Source: Cymodocea nodosa (taxonomy: Eukaryota; Streptophyta; Magnoliopsida; Alismatales; Cymodoceaceae). From it: a stretch of 64,000 bases of DNA. The position numbers were made by a program, and so were the translations under genes. The first letter of the stretch is position 1, and the number at the start of each line of letters is the position of its first letter. This document shows, piece after piece, positions 12,429 to 23,302 of this stretch. Where the stretch lies: NCBI GenBank assembly GCA_036874045.1, contig JAZBRI010000004.1, positions 6,076,001 through 6,140,000 of the forward strand. The letters are read 5' to 3'. The notes under the pieces are model-generated. The model was not told where the DNA came from. It saw only the letters and a list, made by a program, of their open reading frames with translations, and did not search any database.

Positions 12429-14711
12429 ACAGGAGGAAACCCCAATTCCTCCGAAACCCCCGCTACTAGTCGACTCACTCGAACCCTAAACCCACAAGAT
12501 CACCCCAGGCAGCAACCCTAACCCTAGCAAGCAAGACCCCAAACCAAGCTCGTACCAATGGACCGATTGAAGCAAGAAACGAGCGGAGGCTTGAGAAAAG
12601 AAAAGTGGTATGGCCCGATTCCGGATCGACGGGAGAAGGTTGGGTGGCGCACGTCCTCTCTCTATCTTCCACTTCCCTTCCGCCCCCTGAATTCACCTGT
12701 TTTCCACCCTCTATGGGGCGAAAAGAGAGCTATGGAGCTGAGGGAGTCGAGTGTGAGAATCTCCCGTCATTTTCCAGATTTGTACCACCGATCGGATTCA
12801 GCGGACGAGTGCGGGGTGTGGGGGGGGGGGGGGGGGGGGCGAAGGATCGATCGGGCGGAGAAGAGAAGGAAATTGGGAGGGAGGAAAGTCATGGAGATGG
12901 GCCTAGGCCGAACCAGGGAGTGGGCTGGCCCAAAATAGGGAGGTCTGGCTCCCAAATAGGCTTGGGCCGGCCTCGTACTCAATCGTGCCCTACATAGAAT
13001 ATGAGAATGACCATATTCTTTATGAAAAATAAGCCTAATTTTGCGTCAGCGAGCCCACTCTGTGGTCCACATGCGACCCTCCGGGTCCCTAACGTCCAAG
13101 AAAACTTAAAAGTCCGGTAGCGGTCCGGCCCACGTGTCTCCGAGCGGCCGAACCCTTTTTTTTTTTTTTTTTTTTTAATAATGTTAATTTTTCCTTTCGT
13201 TAAAATTGAAATCTTATTTTTCTTTCATTGATGAAACTTTTTGAACAGAAGCGATCACCCTTTGCTTACCCAGTTTAAATTACTCGCTCTCGATCTGTTT
13301 TACCTGGAAAGAGGAAGGAAGGAAGGAAGGAACATTCGTGAATCGATTGTTTCCTGGTCCATTCAACAAATCCTTCATTTCCCTCGATCCACACGCAAAC
13401 CTGAAATCTATTTGATCACGTTGTTCAGATACAAAATAATATTATTTTTAAAATTGTTGTTCGCAATATTATTTAATATTCCTTCCTTTTACTTGTCTCT
13501 TTCTGGGATGTTACCTTCGTTGGAATTTTTTCTTACGTCGTGGTTCTACGGCAGAAAGGTTTAGTTTAATCTAATTCAACTTTTACCTTCGAAAAAAAAA
13601 AAAAAAAAACATTTGAAAGAACTGTCAGATGTAAATATATTTCCAAATGATTAATTGACTCGTGATGTTATCAACGGTCAATTGTAATTTCAATAATTTA
13701 TTCGAAGACACGATAACAATAATTAACCATTATCCGACGTGAAAATTATCTGATATGGAGCCACGTCAGATCTGTATATTTACAACCAAGAAGAATAATA
13801 AATCTTTGAGCGCGTTGAGAAAAAAAGAAACTTTCGATTCACGTAATAAAAATGCAATTTTCCACCGTAATATATGTAGTTCGAGATGCTGATCACCGGT
13901 AGTGGTGTGAAACTAATCTTCACTCTTAGCCTTTCAAATTAACACGTAAATGGTTAAATCTTTGCTCTTAAACCTTAATTGCTGCCAACATGTAAAATTA
14001 CACGCAGCATTTACGTATTCAAAAAATAAATTTTTTATTCACAGTGGAAAAGAATTTTGATGACGTGTCTTTCGTTATGTCTAATATTTTTTTGACTTTT
14101 CGTTGATCACCGATTTATTAAGTATTTATATTATCGAATCATCTTTCAATTGGTTGACCTTTTCTTCTCGGTTATTCACACCAGTAGAGATGAGATGGTA
14201 AAGAGAATATTATAATATGTATGTCATTTATGAAGACAATATATTTATTTTGAAAATAATTAAATATATTGAGTTATTAAATGTATGTCAAAAAAAAAAA
14301 AAAATTTATTTTGCAACATAATACAAGTGATATAAAAGTAAATAGAAATTTTAATACTTTGCTGACTTTTCTTTTAGTTGCTTTTGTGGCCTGCAAACAG
14401 TAACATCTCGTATCCACGTATTGGATATTGATTTAAATATTTAATATAAATTGTGGGTGCATCATTTCATGTTTTATTTTCACGAACGAGTTAGATATGT
14501 TGTCTACGAAAATAATATATTAATTTTAGAAATATCATAGAAGTGATTTTAATGTAACATTTATGAAACTAGCGTACCGAATCTGTGGTATATATTTAAA
14601 AATTTAATATAAAAGAAAGGAAAAGAGAGCGGAAGTAATAAAAATATGAGATAAAAAAATAAAAAAAAGTAAAAGAGGAGGGAAGGAGTATTTGGTAAAT
14701 ATGGCATGAAC
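12429..14711. other. Intergenic between divergent SNF4 and SANT genes
   Basis: Contains the SNF4 leader and promoter (GC-rich up to about 13000) and an AT-rich middle. Simple repeats: a G run at about 12821-12838, a T run at about 13148-13175 and a GGAA run at about 13312-13331. Open frames at 12558-12997 on both strands come from GC-rich promoter/leader sequence and match nothing I know. No RNA gene seen. Confidence 0.6.
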
Positions 14712-14718
14712 TATAAAA
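14712..14718 (+). promoter_or_regulatory. TATA box of the ELM2/SANT gene
   Basis: TATAAAA lies about 30 bp before a CACACATTTC start-like site near 14745, followed by a CT-rich leader. This is the only good TATA match in the 5' flank of this gene. Confidence 0.5.
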
Positions 14719-14744
14719 TCGACGCCTGCGTAAAACTGCGCACA

Positions 14745-17111
14745 CATTTCAGAAGAGAACGACTTCGCTTTTCTTCCTCTCTCTCTCTCTCTCTCTTTCA
14801 TCACTCTCTCTCTCTTTCTCTCTCCTCCGCCGTCGCTGACACGAATTCCCCACCTTCCAACCCACGAAGCAGACGACGAGCTCTTCTCCGGGAGCAGAGG
14901 TGAAAAGGCAGCGCCTTGACGACCTTCCTCTCCTGCGTATGTCATCAGTAAATACCGCTTCTTCTTCTATTGCTTCGTTGGCTTTCGTGCTTTTCTTCTG
15001 TTTGTTCTTGCTTGTCGTGTCGGTTTTCGTCCACCGAACGACCACTAGATCGACAACCATTTCCCGAGCTCCATCCTTTACGTCGTCGGCGTCCCTCCCC
15101 TGCCATTGTGTCGGTCGCTTCCTTGGTTTGGTTTGTTCTCCCGTCGAATGCTCCGCGCTATCTGTTGGGTAGCTGCTGCCGCTGCTGTCGTTTTTTCTTT
15201 TGGTTGGTTCCGTTCGATGAAGGGACGGGATTCGAGCGGATCGGACGGGAATTGCGAGGAAGGGTGTCGGGGTTTGTTCCCGTTGAATGCTTTGCCATGT
15301 CGATGCTTCTTATGTCTGGTTTCTTTCTCGTGGTTGATGTTTATAGGTTCTTCCTGGTTTTGATCAGGTGGATGCTTTTTATGCAGTTAGCGTGGCTTCT
15401 GGTCTTGTTCCTCGTGCTGCTAAGCTGTGATTTGGTCTCTCCCGATTCGTTCAGGTGGGCTATTCAACTTGGTTCGTATTCCTAACCAATTATTCCTGTT
15501 CGACTTTTTTAATGGCATTCATTGCTTTACGAATCGAGCTTGGCGAGTCTTGTCCTCATTATCCACTTCGTGTTTTCTTGTAATCGAGGGAGATGCGCAA
15601 TTTTCTTCCTTTCTTTTGGGTTTTACACGTCTGGAATCGCCAATGGACTATATTTTATCTGTGAGCTAATAAAATCACCTCTCTCGTCCCAGGCTTTATG
15701 TATGCATCTTATAGATATATACATGACAGACATCTTCCAATTTTCTCGCCCAATTAATCACCGATTTTGTACGAAAATGATCTCAACCATCTTATTTGAC
15801 GAACAATGGCTGGTCCTTTAGACCTTCCCGATCAAAACTATCGGCTTCCCCAACTATCTTCTTCCGTCATCTTCTAATTATAAGTCAACTTTAGTCCTCA
15901 CATTGTCGTTATGCTTGTGAGTTCATGTCAACCGTACGCCAAAAATGCAGGGATTCTACCACAGGTAGCATTTCTCAATGAAGAGTTGCTAGGAAAATGG
16001 CAACTCCTGTTTAGTCCGCCTAAGGGTCACTAATTATCACCTCTTCTGCCGAAGTTTCTGCACTAGAATCAATACCAAATATTTAGTACAGTGTTGACAA
16101 GTATATTTGACAACTGCTGTCATCCGAAATGTGAAAAAAAGGGGACAAATCTAGTGCACATAGCTTCTGTCAATATGAGATATGAGGTGGGTCTAATTAT
16201 ACGTAGCCTTGCCTCTATAAATACAAAGGCTGTTTTCTAAGATTTGGGCCCATGATGCTTAGCTTAAAATGATAACCTTACCGCTGTACCAAGACTTGCA
16301 GTTAATGGATAAATCCAATGCATGGGGCTTCCATTAATGCTGTGTCTAGGAAGAATTCAATTGTATGCAACCTTAACCCCATAAATGGGTAGGTTGTTTC
16401 TTATTATTTGAATCTACTGCCTGCAGCTCACAATGCATTTCTCCAACAAGTATCCGAGCAAAAGTGTGATTTTAAGAGCTCATGATAAGGTATACATTTT
16501 TTTAAACTCATGGAGGGTCTTACCATACATGCACGTTGCATAAAACAAATAATAAAGTTGTGACTTGACTCTGATAGTAAATAACTTAAGAAAAAGGAAT
16601 GATCTTAAGTTTCTCCAAGTATTGGGCAAGGAACAGAGTTAAATGCACAAAGAGAGTGAATGGAAACTTTGTTGAAGATAAGTATCGTGTTACTAGATGC
16701 ATTTCTGTCCTTTCTCTGGGATTCAATTGAATCTTCATTTTTATCACACACATTCATAGTTCCTAAGTAACTTTCCCTTCTTTTTTGCTGGATTCCATGT
16801 CAAGTGTAATTTGTGAGATAGACCATTATCCGCAGTGTATCAAATGTGTGGAGCAGATTGGCTAGATTTTTTGAAAATTTTCTTGGCCGTCTCTTCTAAA
16901 TTTTACCAATTCAACTTTGTATAGCTTTGTGTCTTTACCCAATTGTCAAAATCTGTTTTTTTGGTAAATCTTCAAATACATATGCGTTTACATGCATGTT
17001 GATAATATTGCTTCATGATCTTGCTCTGATACCTGCAGTGAACAAATACATCGTGTTCTTTATTAATCATTGCATTCTCATTCTTAATCTGTGAACGTTA
17101 TCTCTCAACAG
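14745..17111 (+). other. 5' leader and leader intron of the ELM2/SANT gene
   Basis: A CT-rich, GC-richer leader at about 14745-14940 (CT microsatellite at about 14779-14825), with donor candidates near 14899 and 14938, then an AT-rich intron ending in a CAG acceptor at 17109-17111 immediately before the start codon. Frames of up to 171 codons at 14900-15820 read through this region but show no known domain and drift in composition, so I treat them as leader/intron. The exact leader exon boundary is not resolved. Confidence 0.55.
16141..16390 (-). repeat. Au-like SINE, one nearly full copy plus a second 3' fragment in tandem
   Basis: On the minus strand 16300 to 16141 follows the Au SINE plan: box-A-like TGGTACAGCGGTAAGG, then AAACAGCCT, GGCAAGGCTACGTATAAT, and an end resembling AGCTTAGTGCACCGG. 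Immediately upstream (16389 to 16307) lies a second copy of the 3' half (GGTTAAGGTTGCATACAATT ... CCATGCATTGG). Au SINEs are widespread in monocots and dicots; this copy is strongly diverged, so it is old. It lies in the SANT leader intron, antisense. Confidence 0.7.
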
Positions 17112-20100
17112 ATGGAACCTATCATAGAAGACCATCTCATTGACAGGTCTAGGGAAACTTCTCCAGATCATTTGCTTCAACTAAAATTTTCTGGTGAAAA
17201 TAATATATATGAAGACCCATCAGTATATCCTCGTATTGGAGACTTGTATCAAGTTAAATTACCAACTCTCGAAGTGAAGTTGGATGCCTTGCATTCAACC
17301 CAGAGATCACTTGTTGCTGGAGTAGGTGAAGTTGAATATTCTGATAAAATAGGGTTACCCATCCCTGTTTCCTGGATTCCTACTAAGGGTAATGGTACCA
17401 GAGAGGAATCAGAAGGCATCTCGTGTGAAAGAGAAAACAGTGATAAAGTTGTGATAGCGGTTTTGGAGAAAGGTAGAAAAACTCAGAATTCTGATAGCAG
17501 TACAGACGAACTGCATACAGCTGAAAATTTAAAATGTGCAGTATCCAACACTGAGCAAAATGCTGAAGTTTCGAACAAAACAGCCAATGGAAAGCCATGT
17601 GAAAGATTGGAAAGCCTTGACTCACCTCTATCAGATGTTCATATAGATGTGAAACAAAAGACATGTAAATGTTATTCTGCTGTCCCTGATTCATGGAGTA
17701 CTACATGGAGTGATGCTGAAGCTGAAAATTTTCTCCTTGGTCTTTACATATTTGGGAAAAACCTTGTTTGTGTGAGGAATTTCATGGAAAGCAAGAAGAT
17801 GGGTGATGTACTTGCATTCTATTATGGAGCATTTTATAAGTCCAGTGCACACCGTAGGTGGTCGGAATGTAGAAAGAGCAAGAGCAAAAGATGTGCACAT
17901 GGGCAACGTATTTTTAGTGGCTGGAGGCAGCATGAGCTCTTATCTCGATTGCTTCCTGGAATATCACCTGAAAAACAAAATACTTTGCTACAGGTAATTT
18001 CTTTTATGCGATCTTAAACTATTTTTAAAATTTGTTTTCTTGGACATGCATCGTTTGCTCACTACCATCTACATGCTCTTACATTTTCCAAATTTTTTCT
18101 CAAAAAATGTGACCTACAACACATGTTGTGAGTATTCTTTAAATAAGATAACACACTGTTTAAGTCATGCATGTTTTATTTTTTTCCCAGGACAAAGTAG
18201 GTATTCAAGAAACATCTAGATTTTCACAGTTATTTTTTTATTGTACCTCATCCATTAGTCAGTTGGTTTTATTTTTTGAGAATTTTCTATCACCTTTTAG
18301 GTGAAATGCATTCAACAGATAATCTACTCTTTCCTAATTTAAAAATGTTGTCCACAGCCACAAGTACTTCTGCCCATTTCTGTAGGCAATAACAACAGAA
18401 AAATCACCAACGCCAATACATTATTTCCATTATACAGCTTTTGTTGTTGTAATTTTTCTTGCCACTGTTCTATTTCAAGCATTAATTTTTTTCTTAATCT
18501 CCTAACTGTCATTTAGAACTTACAAATCACAATAATTTACTTAATTAATTTTAAGCATTTTTTAAATCTAGTATGAATCAGTCAACCATTTACAGTTAAC
18601 AAGTATCTCCAAAATTGTCCCATTTTTATGCAGATTTGAAATAACTTTGTTTTTCTGCTTTGGATAGGTGATTTTACTCATCCATTTTTCCTATATTTGT
18701 AGCTGATTCCAATGCCATCTGCAATTCTCCAAGTCTCCCATGCTAACTATGATGCTTTGATCAACATAGTACTAAAATGATTTAGTCAACTGAAACTATA
18801 AACGAAATGCTAATACTTCCATCATATATACATATGTTAACACATTGAATTTCTTCGTTTCCACTGCCTTTTCCATTATGGACTGACATACCTATATTTC
18901 TGATGAAGCTAAAGTAAGTTATTTTATTTGGTGTGTTTTAGAATTAAAATTATCAATATATATATATTGTAGATTTCAGTAATATAGATGCCTCTTGCTG
19001 TTTGAGTAACACATTTATCATTTCTCAGGTTACCAAGAATTTCAACGAGGGTGATTGTTCTTTCGAAGATTATGTGTCCACTTTAAAGGATGCTGTTGGA
19101 GTGCAGGCACTTGTAGAAGCTGTAGGCATTGGGAAAGGAAAGCGGGACCTCACCAACATTGCCTTGGATCATGTTAAAGGAAATCAAGTTCTGTCTGTTC
19201 ATTCAGAGATTCCTCTTGGAAAAGCCTGCTCTGCTCTTACATCTGGAGAAATTATCAAGTTTTTAACAGGTAACTTTAGGTTAAGCAAAACACGTTCAAA
19301 CGACCTCTTTTGGGAAGCTGTTTGGCCACGTTTGCTTGCAAAAGGATGGCACTCAGAGCAGCCAAAAGACCAAATTGGTGCTGCTGCAAAGAATAATTTG
19401 GTGTTTCTTATCCCTGGTGCCAAGAAATTTTCCAGTAAGCTAGTGAAAGGAGAGCATTACTTTGATTCTGTAAGTGATGTGCTAAACATAGTTGCTTCAG
19501 ATCCAATGCTACTAATCCTAGAGGTGGAAGGAGACAAAGTTAACTATGAAATCAAGGAGGGTGATGGATGTACAGATGCTGTATTGGATCAAAATGGCTC
19601 AGCTTATGAAAGTCGACCATGTTATCAACACGCCAGATTTCCAGATTGTAATGCTGGTCTAATGAAATTTACAGTTGTGGATACAAGCTTATTTGAGGGT
19701 GAAGAACCTTTCAAAGTTAGAGAACTTAGAAGTTTGCCTATTGATACCAGTCATAGCTACATTCCCTCGAGTTCAGATGGAATAGAGGTCAATAGTTCAT
19801 CAGGACACCCAGAATCTGGTGATGCATCATTACCTGAGGAAGAGGAATCTGACTTAGTTACATCTGATAACAGACACACAAGAAACAATTTAAAACGTAC
19901 TGCTAATAAAAAATTGCAAGGTGATCATCCTCCTATTCCAAAAAAGAAGGAAATCCATAAACAGGATGCAAACGGACAGGGAAAAGGGAATCTGAGTGGA
20001 GAGACATCAAAGAATATGAAGAATCAATTCAGTCATAAGGGAAAATCTGGCAAACCAAACTACTTATCTCCTGTGTCAAAACGCCCTAAACTAAGTGCTT

Positions 20101-21074
20101 GTGATTTTTCAGAGATTGGCTATTGTGTTCTGTCCTCGCCTAGAGGTCACCAAATGAAGAAGGAGATGAGCTACCAGTTAAAATCTCCTGATGCAATTGA
20201 TACCATGGTTTCCAATCTTGGCATTGATTGTAAAAATGGGAAAGACAATAATTACACAGATCCTGGCTGCCACAATCCCTCTTTTACTGGACAATCTCAC
20301 TTGAAGAAGGAGAAAGATTTGCAAGTAAGATCATTGAATGCAATTGAGACCATTGATGTTAAACTTGACATGGACAATAGTTGGAATGGCAGCTCTAAAG
20401 GTAAAACAGTTACCAGGTTTCCAGGTGAAGGTGGTCCTGCAAGTAAAAGCAGTCCAAATGAAGGTGGTGTTTGCATATTTGGTGATAGCAGTGTAGGCCA
20501 TGGCTCTGTTGACATGATGGTTTCACCTGTTGGAAAATCTGGACAAAGGGCTTTGATTGATTTAAACGTGCCTCAGTTTCCACCAGAATTTGATGCCACC
20601 AACTTGTTTGGTGCAGAAACAACAGAGAGCCAGGACACTTTGCACATGAGTGGAACTTCACAATCTGAGACACTGCTGCATCAAGATGATTCTCGGTCAC
20701 ATGAAGCCTCTAGTGAGGTACCATCCATTCAGCAGCAACAAAGCAAGAGCGAGCGGAGACAAAGCACTAGAAGTCGCCCCCTCACAACAAAAGCACTAGA
20801 AGCTCTTGCTTCTGGATACTCAAACATGAAACGGAGGGGAAGGAGTTCAAATGTTGCCTCCAAATCTTCACGATCTGCCCGAAAGAAGGCTGAAAGCTCG
20901 TTACCTTTTGTTTCTGCTGGCAACAATAAAGTTACTTCTGAGATCACGAGTTCCAGGACCTTGCAAGCAGATGAAGTGAGTAATTATTATGAGAATGGCA
21001 GGAACTTCTTGAGCAAAGTGTCTGCTGAGCCAGAGAATAGACATCTTGCTTGTGATTTTCTTCGCATATCCTGA
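17112..21074 (+). CDS. ELM2/SANT-domain (MYB-like) nuclear protein of the plant At1g09040/At2g47820 type
   Basis: Probable chromatin-associated protein; biochemical role not established. Two coding exons, 17112-17993 and 19029-21074, give 975 aa. The N-terminus has the ELM2-like PRIGDLYQVKLPTL at about residues 40-53 and GLPIPVSW near 80. A SANT/MYB-like domain covers about 198-250 (WSDAEAENFLLGLYIFGKNL, then MGDVLAFYYGAFYKS). Exon 2 carries a conserved globular block (EDYVSTLKDAVGVQALVEAV, DLFWEAVWPRLLAKGWHSEQ, NNLVFLIPGAKKFS) followed by a long, low-complexity Ser-rich tail with a basic, NLS-like stretch (MKRRGRSSN ... SARKK) near the C-terminus. The ATG at 17112 directly follows an acceptor and is the first in frame after it. 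It is divergently transcribed from SNF4, an arrangement shared, as I recall, with Arabidopsis chromosome 1. Confidence 0.88.
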
Positions 21075-23302
21075 CAATCTTTCCCAGGAATTCTTGCAAC
21101 TACTAAACATGCAGCATTGGCAATCTGATCTTTATTCTTACGGGAATCAGATACTACACTGGCCTGTTGCTACATGATTGAGTAGCTCAGGACCAGATAT
21201 CTGTATATGATCTTATTTATGTCCACCTTTGTCAGCATATGCTTTGAGTAGTCAGCTGTTTGTTACTGCATTGCATTCTTGATGGAGGTCCTCCAAGATT
21301 TACTGGTAGCTTCCATGGGTAAGAAGGTACTGCTTTAGTTTAAGTAGTACTGCATTCTCAATGTGCATGATCCTCGTATCTCATGAAGTTCTGTACTCTT
21401 TCTCTCCTCATTGGGTTATTCAGCTATGTGTTTGAATTAATAATCATTGAGATGCCGTTATTACTCTCTATATTTGGGAAATGTCTGATGTTTTTGTTAT
21501 ATTGTCATGCAATTTCAATTCCTTTTTTTAAAAATGCATCTTTTAGCTAATCTTCCATTGTTGACGGTGTTAAATTCTCCTCGAAGGTTAATTTTCTGCA
21601 AATTTTTTTTTTGATGAGTTAAATGTTTTTGTTTGAGTTCCCCATTATTGACAGTGTTAAACTTTTGTTGGTATAAATCCACATTCTTCGTTACCTTAAT
21701 GGCGATAAAGAAGAGAGCATTCGTTCTTATCGTCTTCATATACATTAGCATTACAACGGTGTTATTAGATACTTTGCTTAAACAATCTCTCTGCCCATCG
21801 GGTATTGAACCAAAATTAATGGGGTTGGTCAGCAATTCTCTTGTTGAATATTGGCTAATAATTTTGTTGGGTGTTGCATCCAAACTCTTTTTCTTTAAAC
21901 GATCGAGTAAAACCCACTTGCATTGTTGGTGGTTCTTTAGGTCGGATTCTTGTAGAAGTGCTTTTTGCTTGGTTTATTGCCATGAGAAGATTAAAAACTC
22001 CATTTCCGATCCGTAACACTTTCGACTGCAACTGTGAACAATATTTCCACAATGGCATTTGTATACATGGCAGGCTGGTAGTCCATTCTCGTGACAGCAG
22101 AAAAGAGGAGAGACAATAACACTGATGCTAAGCTCTTCACTGGAACCTAACGGTTGTGGTCTTCCACTTGTCTTTGTCCAACGCCAGTGGTGGTTGCGGT
22201 GGGGCGAGTTGTCTCGTGCCGAGATAATGTCTCAAGAGAGGAAAGTTTTGAACTACAGAAGAGCAGGCTGGAAGAAAAGTCTGGCGTGAATGGCACGGTC
22301 CATGACGAAGAGAAGCGATCTAATATTGAACGATCCATCGCGAAGGGAGGCTGTAGTGGTGGCGGAGGACATGGAGAGGAGGATGGCATTGCCGGAGGGG
22401 GCGTTGGACGGGCGCTGCACATCTGATGAGTAATTAATTATAATGAAAGTTTTGGTAAACCGTATGTTTCAACGGTACGGTATAGATTTTTTTCTTCCCG
22501 AGTATGTTCGATTAGTTCAAACTTGCGCTTACGTACAAGCTTACAAGTAATGAAAAGATCATTCACCACTTCAGTATGTAAAGTTGTGTGTTTCAACGGG
22601 AAGGAAGAATGATGATGTTCTTGAGATCGAAGCATTTTTTTTATTTGAATTTGAAATATTTTTCTCTTATGCAAGTGGATCGACGGTATCACGTTGAAAT
22701 AGACCTTTCGCCTGCAGTAAAGGCTCCTTCGATAAAGTTATTTAAGCTTTTTAATTAATGCTTCCTTCCACACGGATAATTATTGAGGCACATGGCCGCC
22801 ATTAAAACTCAAAGTTCCAACGTAAAAGAAAAATAGGAGACGTAACTTCGTGGCGAAATCTAAAGATGCAATGGTGTTGACATTGAAAGGTGAGGAGGTG
22901 TAGGTGATGTACGAGGGAAACAAATGTTTGACACCTTGAAGTCCATTGCAATGTATTCACAATGGATGACGACACATAAAAAGACAAGCTTCCAGTTGAA
23001 GCAGCGAAAAACAAACATATGCCGAAGAAGATAAAGAGAAAAGAATGCCTCGTGTGATTGGATTTATGTTTACACAAGGCTAGAATATCCGAAAACAAAT
23101 GGTTGGAGTCCAAGGTTCCTTGCAATGTTTCTCGTTTGCATACTGCGTTGGGCTTTTGATGTTATCTTTGCTTCGTTCTTCTCCAATGGAAAGTTGGAAA
23201 ACCATCTAAACTTGCTGAGAAACACACACAAACCGACGAAGACTAGGACGGATTCGGTCGATAGTGGAGCACTTGCCCATTCTCCAGGGAATGACTTGTA
23301 GA
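21075..23302. other. Intergenic between convergent SANT and EDR4-like genes
   Basis: Holds the 3' UTRs of both genes (AT-rich from about 21075 to 21600 on the SANT side). A GC-rich island at 22150-22430 is open on both strands (about 90 codons each), with Pro/Ser-rich or Gly/Glu-rich products and no recognisable domain; it could be a gene fragment. Nothing else identified. Confidence 0.55.

Noticed and set aside
12558-12997. Frames of about 126-130 codons upstream of SNF4
   Set aside because: GC-rich promoter/leader sequence with a G homopolymer; Gly/Arg low complexity, overlapping frames on both strands, no domain.
14900-15821. Several frames of 80-171 codons downstream of the SANT gene's TATA box
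   Set aside because: They fall in the leader and leader intron; compositionally Cys/Leu/Phe-rich with no domain and overlapping one another.
22147-22426. Possible small gene in the SANT-EDR4 spacer
   Set aside because: Both strands are open for about 90 codons with low-complexity Pro/Ser or Gly/Glu content; no domain, no splice context, so kept only as a note on the spacer.
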